Source: Proteiniphilum sp. (GTDB lineage: Bacteria > Bacteroidota > Bacteroidia > Bacteroidales > Dysgonomonadaceae). Taken from it: 9,589 bases of DNA. The stretch spans positions 1 to 9,589 of the forward strand of contig JAENWZ010000070.1 in the NCBI GenBank assembly GCA_016649795.1. Direction: 5' to 3'. A program made the position numbers and the translations under genes. The notes under the pieces are model-generated. The model saw only the letters and a program-made list of their open reading frames with translations. It made no database searches and had not been told where the DNA came from. Shown here piece after piece: positions 5,070-9,589 of the stretch (position 1 is the stretch's first letter; each line of letters starts with the position of its first letter).

Positions 5070-7119
5070 ATCTCCATCTCAGGTAGAGATAGAGATCTGT
5101 TCTGCTGTGTCCGTCGATCTGTTCCGTGCCGCTGCCTATGTTGTCGCGGTTGAAGTAATGTGAATGCCCGGCTTTGACCGAAGCAGAAAGCGAAGGATTG
5201 ATATCATACCTTGCAGAGAGTGCCAGACGCACCCCTTTTCCGTAGAAGGAAGGCATATAGAACGAGCTTAGCAGGTTTCGTTCGTAGGAGTAGAGCCTTG
5301 CATTATAGCTCCCGGCATCAAAAAAGGCCAGGTAGGCATCAGTCGCGATGCTTTTCTTGCCCCGGTAGCCTATGTTCTGGGAGAGCATATATCCCTTCTC
5401 AGCAGGGAAGGGTTCTTCTCTGTAGTGTGCCATGTCGACCGTAGAACGGAAGCTCCAGCCACTCTGAAGTGTATGTGAAAAGCGAAGACGGAATTTATGT
5501 GTGGCATAGGGCAGTACCGATGTGGATTGCTCATCGGGATAGCGCATATTTTTCTCTTTCCGTTTGTACTTGTAGCGTAGGTCCAGCAGGGTGGTACGTG
5601 TAAAGGTATATGTTCCCAGGAAATAGTAATCAAGCGCTTTCGAAGGCTTGTCCACCCCAAATTTCAACCAAGGATAACGCACAAAATCGATATAGCTGTT
5701 CACCGTGAACCGGGCGAAGGGGGAAAAGAGGGTACCCAGGAAAAGACCCCGTTCATTGCGGATGCCACTTCCTTCGGAGAAGGCCTCTGCATAGAGGGCA
5801 TTGTATGAGATGGGGTAATAACGGTGTAACAGCGTAAAGGATAGACCCGGGGAGGGTCGGTATTGCACCATGTTGATTGTGGCCACTGCACCGTTTTTTG
5901 AGATCGCCGTCTCTCCCGCGAGGATCAGCCCCGGCAGCTGATATGAGTAATCGATGCTGGCATTCAGGTTCGCGGAGTCTCTCAGATAGTAGAGATTATA
6001 ACCCTGTTGAGCGGGCTCGTACATTCGGTTGTATCTGTGGTACAATCCGCTTACCCCCGCCTGAAACCGATCTTTCCGGTAGTTGACGTTCCCTCCCAGC
6101 ACCCGCTCCCGGGTGTTCTTTCTCTTCTCCAACTCCGACGGAGTGCGATGGAGACCATCCGTTTTGAACGAGGTGATATGGCCATTGTTCGTGAGATTAG
6201 CGTCGATACCTCTGTTAGAGTAAAAGGAGGTGACGGAGATGTTCCCGATGCCGATGAGGGCAGCTGCACCCCTGAAGAACCCACTCTCAGCCGTGGAGAA
6301 GTGGCGTTTAGGCTGCAGCGTGCGGCGGGCAATATTATCTGAACTCCACGCTTTGCTCACCATGAAATCATTGTTCAGGATCAATCCCTGTCCGAACGAG
6401 AGCCTGTAATCGCCCAGGGCCACTGTCTTTAAAATGCCTATATCACGCAGGATGAGATGCATGCCGTAATGATCATACCCCTTAGGGTAATCCTTTTTGA
6501 GGAAGGGCTCCCCCGCATCTTTCTCAGCGGTGAATCCCATCTCTATCCTGTCGCGATAGCGAAATGAGTAACGGAGTGAATGGTAGAAATCCTCACCCCG
6601 ATATTTACGGTTGGGGTAGCGTTCCAGTATGCTGTCGGAAAAGTCTCCGTACCCTGCACGCGGAGTGAGGGTTTTGTCCAGACGGAACTGCACCTCATGC
6701 TGCCCTCTTTTCAGCATTTCAGATGTTTTTACATATGCCTCTCTTTTATCTGCAACGCCCGCATAGAAGAAAGGAAGTATCCTCTCCACGGTTTGAATGT
6801 CAAGATAGGGTACGTTCCTCAACTCGAAAACGGTATAGAGGGGTCTGTTTTTCTCCAGGAAAGAGGTGATCGCTGCGATCTCCTCCATCGACAGCAGCGG
6901 GAAACGTTCCAGCTGCTCACGCGTCACCCTGTTCAGGTTCATGGGGTTGCTCTCCAATTGTAACAACTCCTCGTACATGTTCTCAATGGCGGTTTCGTTC
7001 ATCTCCTCTTGTTCGGCCAGCTGCTCTACAAACACGCGCCAGCTTGCATCCTGAGCAACTATACCATTAAAAATACCGAAAAAGAGGAAAAAGAGAATAG
7101 GTATCAGTAACTGTTTCAT
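5065..7119 (-). CDS. Helix-hairpin-helix outer-membrane barrel protein of unknown function
   Basis: This 684-residue exported protein begins with a clear signal peptide (residues 1-22, MKQLLIPILFFLFFGIFNGIVA, cleavage likely before Q23). Residues about 55-120 form a ComEA-like helix-hairpin-helix region: LNRVTREQLERFPLLSMEEI and then a second unit with VFELRNVPYLDIQTVERILPF. From about residue 130 onward the sequence is rich in Tyr, Arg, Ser and Gly in alternating aromatic and polar strands. It ends in LYLYLRWRF, with the terminal phenylalanine typical of outer-membrane beta-barrels. Similar large proteins occur in Bacteroidota under names based only on the helix-hairpin-helix domain. The fusion hints at a barrel with a periplasmic nucleic-acid or protein-binding head, but no function is established. 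It has its own promoter, and the MltF-like gene diverges from it. The ATG at 7119 is fixed by the signal peptide. Confidence 0.85.
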   Translation of the reverse strand: MKQLLIPILFFLFFGIFNGIVAQDASWRVFVEQLAEQEEMNETAIENMYEELLQLESNPMNLNRVTREQLERFPLLSMEEIAAITSFLEKNRPLYTVFELRNVPYLDIQTVERILPFFYAGVADKREAYVKTSEMLKRGQHEVQFRLDKTLTPRAGYGDFSDSILERYPNRKYRGEDFYHSLRYSFRYRDRIEMGFTAEKDAGEPFLKKDYPKGYDHYGMHLILRDIGILKTVALGDYRLSFGQGLILNNDFMVSKAWSSDNIARRTLQPKRHFSTAESGFFRGAAALIGIGNISVTSFYSNRGIDANLTNNGHITSFKTDGLHRTPSELEKRKNTRERVLGGNVNYRKDRFQAGVSGLYHRYNRMYEPAQQGYNLYYLRDSANLNASIDYSYQLPGLILAGETAISKNGAVATINMVQYRPSPGLSFTLLHRYYPISYNALYAEAFSEGSGIRNERGLFLGTLFSPFARFTVNSYIDFVRYPWLKFGVDKPSKALDYYFLGTYTFTRTTLLDLRYKYKRKEKNMRYPDEQSTSVLPYATHKFRLRFSHTLQSGWSFRSTVDMAHYREEPFPAEKGYMLSQNIGYRGKKSIATDAYLAFFDAGSYNARLYSYERNLLSSFYMPSFYGKGVRLALSARYDINPSLSASVKAGHSHYFNRDNIGSGTEQIDGHSRTDLYLYLRWRF

Positions 7120-7158
7120 GACCTCTGTTCTGTTTCGGTTTGCAAAAAGTGATCATCA

Positions 7159-7190
7159 CAAAAATAGGTATATTTTTATTTTTTCACAAA
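7159..7190 (-). promoter_or_regulatory. Promoter of the barrel-protein gene
   Basis: TATTTTTG (7166-7159, minus strand) matches the -7 consensus, and TTTG (7190-7187) lies 20 bases upstream as the -33 element. The leader before the ATG at 7119 is roughly 30 nt. Confidence 0.65.
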
Positions 7191-7216
7191 TATGTGAGTA
7201 TAAAACAGATAACAAA

Positions 7217-7245
7217 TTTGAAATTGATCTTTTTTTGTATCTTTG
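7217..7245 (+). promoter_or_regulatory. Promoter of the MltF-like gene
   Basis: TATCTTTG (7238-7245) matches the -7 consensus, with TTTG (7217-7220) 17 bases upstream. The transcript would start near 7251, so the longer reading frame with an ATG at 7140 cannot be the expressed form. The -33 elements of the two divergent genes are only 26 bases apart, so the promoters share a compact control region. Confidence 0.65.
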
Positions 7246-7259
7246 CTCCTGTTTTAACT

Positions 7260-8663
7260 ATGATGGAAAGTATGAACAGTGTAACCCGGGCTATGTTAGC
7301 CCTATTGCTTTTGCTGGCATCTTGCCGGGGGGTAGTGAAGGATAAAGGCGAGGGGTATGATTTCCCTCAGATACTGCAGAGTGATACCCTGCGTGTGCTT
7401 ACACTCAACACCTCCACCTCTTATTTCATCTTTCGCGATCTGCCGATGGGTTATCATTACGATCTGATTCGCGAATTTTGCCGGGAGCATGATCTTGTAC
7501 CTGAAATTATCGTGGCCGGAAATTCGGAGAGCATGCTGGAGATGTTGCAGAGCGGGGAGGGTGATGTGATTGCCTACAATATTCCTGTGACGAATGCTCT
7601 GAGGGATTCAGTGCTCTACTGCGGACTGCAGCAGATATCCCACCAGGTGCTGGTGCAACGTGCTTTAAGGAGCGACACCCTTGTCACTGATGTGACCGGA
7701 CTGATTGGCAAAGAGGTGACGGTGACAGAGGGTTCTAAATACCGTGACAGGATAGTCAACCTCAATAATGAGCTCGGCGGAGGTATAGTTATTGATATTG
7801 TTGACAGAGACACCATCGTGACGGAAGATCTTATCCGCATGGTGTCACGGGGTGAAATCGGCTATACAGTAGCCGATGCTGATCTCGCCAGACTCAACCA
7901 TACCTATTTCAGGAACCTTGATGTGGATCTGCAGGTCAGCTTCGATCAGCGCTCGTCATGGGTGGTGAGGAGAGATATGCCTATACTGGCCGACTCGCTC
8001 AACAGCTGGTTTGAGAACAAAACGGATGAGCCTGTTTTTTTGCGTATTATCAAACGCTATTTCGAAGAGACGAAGGGATATCTTGAGGGTGACAGACCTT
8101 CCTACAGTGATATCCTGGGATCCGGTGTGATTTCTCCTTTCGATCCCTTTTTCAAACAGCAGGGTAAACGATTGGGGATAGACTGGCGCCTGCTTGCATC
8201 GCTCTCTTATCAGGAATCCACTTTCAAAACGGAGGGTCAGTCGTGGGCAGGAGCCATCGGCCTGATGGGACTGATGCCGGCAACAGCTGCCTCTTTGGGT
8301 GTCACCGGGGACCATATCTTCGACCCGGAGATGAACATACGTGCCGGGTCGGACTATCTGAAGCAGCTCCTCAATATTTTCGGCACGATCGATGATCCTT
8401 CCGAGCGGCTGAAGATGTCGCTGGCAGCCTACAACGGCGGATTAGGGCATGTGTCCGATGCCAGGGCGCTGGCAGAAAAGTACGAGGCAGATAAGAATGT
8501 GTGGGAAGGCAACGTGGAGAAATTCATACAGTTGAAGCGGCTGGAGCAATATTATACTGATCCGGTTTGCAGAAACGGATATTTCAGAGGCGATGAAACA
8601 ATTAATTACGTACGTAAGGTGATCAGCAGATGGGAGCTTTACAAAGAGAAGGTGAAAGAATAA
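7260..8663 (+). CDS. MltF-like lipoprotein: solute-binding domain plus lytic transglycosylase
   Basis: This protein of about 467 residues is predicted to cleave peptidoglycan glycan strands at the cell envelope. The N terminus is a lipoprotein signal with lipobox LASC, the lipidated cysteine being residue 22 from the ATG at 7260. ATGs at 7263 and 7272 would also keep it. Residues about 43-270 form a family 3 periplasmic solute-binding domain (LRVLTLNTSTSYFIF, then YHYDLIREFCREHDL and LQSGEGDVIAYNIPV). Residues about 290-410 form a goose-lysozyme-like SLT domain: YQESTF carries the likely catalytic glutamate (E319), followed by GAIGLMGLMPATAASLG and AAYNGGLGHV. This order is that of MltF, in which the binding domain regulates the enzyme. 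The start is set by the promoter at 7217-7245. The neighbouring acyltransferase-like gene has its own promoter. Confidence 0.9.
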   Translation: MMESMNSVTRAMLALLLLLASCRGVVKDKGEGYDFPQILQSDTLRVLTLNTSTSYFIFRDLPMGYHYDLIREFCREHDLVPEIIVAGNSESMLEMLQSGEGDVIAYNIPVTNALRDSVLYCGLQQISHQVLVQRALRSDTLVTDVTGLIGKEVTVTEGSKYRDRIVNLNNELGGGIVIDIVDRDTIVTEDLIRMVSRGEIGYTVADADLARLNHTYFRNLDVDLQVSFDQRSSWVVRRDMPILADSLNSWFENKTDEPVFLRIIKRYFEETKGYLEGDRPSYSDILGSGVISPFDPFFKQQGKRLGIDWRLLASLSYQESTFKTEGQSWAGAIGLMGLMPATAASLGVTGDHIFDPEMNIRAGSDYLKQLLNIFGTIDDPSERLKMSLAAYNGGLGHVSDARALAEKYEADKNVWEGNVEKFIQLKRLEQYYTDPVCRNGYFRGDETINYVRKVISRWELYKEKVKE

Positions 8664-8671
8664 GAATTCTC

Positions 8672-8703
8672 TTTATCGAAGAATAAAAAAAACATTATCT
8701 TTG
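8672..8703 (+). promoter_or_regulatory. Promoter of the acyltransferase-like gene
   Basis: TATCTTTG (8696-8703) is an exact -7 box, identical to that of the preceding gene. A TTTA (8672-8675) 20 bases upstream is a near-match to the -33 TTTG. The leader before the ATG at 8768 would be about 55-60 nt, longer than for the other genes. No convincing terminator for the MltF-like gene was found in the same gap. Confidence 0.6.
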
Positions 8704-8767
8704 TGTCTGAGTCAAAATAGAGCGAAGAGATCAGGCAAACAGAGGAAATCAATAGAATTCTAATAAA

Positions 8768-9589
8768 ATGTCAGTAATAATTAATAAAGTCATTACGAAA
8801 GATGATCTGAGAAAATTTATCCAGTTCGGTATAGATCTCTATGAGGGCAATGAATATTTTGTTCCGCCATTGATTTACGATGAACGGACTACGCTCAGCA
8901 GAACAAAGAATCCGGCGTTCGATCACTGTGAAGCCGATTATTTTCTGGCTTTGCGTGATAATATAATTGTCGGCAGGATAGGTGTCATCATCAATCATAA
9001 AGCGAACGAGATATGGAATGAGCGGAATGTCCGTTTCGGTTTTGTCGATTTTATTGATGATAACGATGTGGTCGATGCTCTTTTCGGAGCAGCTGAAAGC
9101 TGGGCGCGCTCCAGGGGGATGGAGAAGATTCACGGACCACTCGGTTTCACCGATCTTGATCATGAAGGAATGCTGGTGGAAGGATTCGACCAGATAAGTA
9201 CACTCTCCACCATCTATAATTATCCCTACTATGTGGATCATATGGAGCGGCTTGGTTACATCAAGGATCAGGACTGGGTGGAGTTTCTCATCACCATTCC
9301 CAAAGAGACACCCGAGCGGTTTGAACGCGCAGTGGAGATCGTGAAGAAACGCTCCGGCCTGGTGGTGAAGCACCTGCAGAGCAAAAATGATGTCTATCCT
9401 TATGCCAGAGAGATATTCAGGCTCATTAACCGCGCCTATAAAGATCTCTACGGATTCGTTGAGCTGACAGAGAAACAGATAGATTTCTATGTAGATATGT
9501 ATATCCCGATGCTGCGGCTCGAGTTCCTCACCCTTGTGATCCGACAGGAGGACAATAAGCTGGTGGGTGTGGCTATCGGTTTGCCCAGC
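8768..9589 (+). CDS. GNAT-like acyltransferase-fold protein, N-terminal part (cut by right edge)
   Basis: The 274 codons before the right edge start MSVIINKVITKDDLRKFIQF. The protein resembles a conserved Bacteroidota family of about 380 residues usually described as an N-acetyltransferase-like protein of unknown substrate. The first half (about 1-175) has GNAT-like features: VGRIGVIINHKANE as strand and loop, then DALFGAAESWARSRGMEKIHG, and YVDHMERLGYIKDQDWVEF near the end of the domain. It contains the conserved GPLGFTDLDHEGMLVEGF. A second acyltransferase-like half begins near residue 200 and includes LEFLTLVIRQEDNKLVGVAI before the cut. No acetyl-CoA loop of the classic RxxGxG/A form is obvious, so the reaction is uncertain. 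The ATG at 8768 is the first after the promoter and lacks a good Shine-Dalgarno. A 200-codon open frame on the opposite strand is a shadow. Confidence 0.8.
   Translation, partial: MSVIINKVITKDDLRKFIQFGIDLYEGNEYFVPPLIYDERTTLSRTKNPAFDHCEADYFLALRDNIIVGRIGVIINHKANEIWNERNVRFGFVDFIDDNDVVDALFGAAESWARSRGMEKIHGPLGFTDLDHEGMLVEGFDQISTLSTIYNYPYYVDHMERLGYIKDQDWVEFLITIPKETPERFERAVEIVKKRSGLVVKHLQSKNDVYPYAREIFRLINRAYKDLYGFVELTEKQIDFYVDMYIPMLRLEFLTLVIRQEDNKLVGVAIGLPS

Noticed and set aside
8666..8684. ATTCT/AGAAT hairpin after the MltF-like gene as a terminator
   Set aside because: The stem is only five weak pairs and is followed by an A run rather than a T run on the coding strand.
8771..9373. 200-codon open frame on the minus strand
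   Set aside because: It lies fully antisense to the acyltransferase-like gene, which has family-like sequence and a consensus promoter. The minus-strand product resembles nothing and has no promoter of its own.

Overview
The window comes from a member of the Bacteroidota, most likely an anaerobic member of the Bacteroidales. The main evidence is promoter grammar. A close match to the Bacteroidota -7 box (TAnnTTTG) lies 20-75 bases before every plausible start codon, usually with a weak or absent Shine-Dalgarno. Protein content agrees: a two-domain acyltransferase-like protein of a Bacteroidota type, a helix-hairpin-helix/outer-membrane barrel protein, an MltF-like lipoprotein and a rubrerythrin. 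A genus cannot be named safely from the sequence alone.

Layout. On the minus strand, from right to left: a helix-hairpin-helix outer-membrane barrel protein (7119-5065), a Uup-like ABC-F ATPase (4988-3096), rubrerythrin (2986-2408), an AT-rich AAA/DUF4143 ATPase (2099-969) and the first half of argS (913 to the left edge). Each has its own -7 box, so they look like five monocistronic units rather than an operon. On the plus strand, diverging from the barrel gene, are an MltF-like lytic transglycosylase lipoprotein (7260-8663) and a two-domain acyltransferase-like protein that runs off the right edge (8768-9589).

The part that ordinary annotation would miss is the 308-base gap 2100-2407. It holds two back-to-back terminator hairpins. 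One ends rubrerythrin on the minus strand. The other, with a long T tract, points the opposite way and so terminates a plus-strand transcript that has no recognisable protein gene. Upstream of it are two further stem-loops and a near-copy, inverted, of the ATPase gene's -7 region. The simplest reading is a small RNA of about 140 nt divergent from the ATPase gene and convergent with rubrerythrin.

Most of the genes are housekeeping or stress functions: tRNA charging, ribosome or genome maintenance, peroxide detoxification and cell-wall turnover. The AAA/DUF4143 gene and the adjacent RNA candidate are clearly more AT-rich than their neighbours and look like an accessory insertion. No tRNA, rRNA, CRISPR array or insertion sequence was seen.
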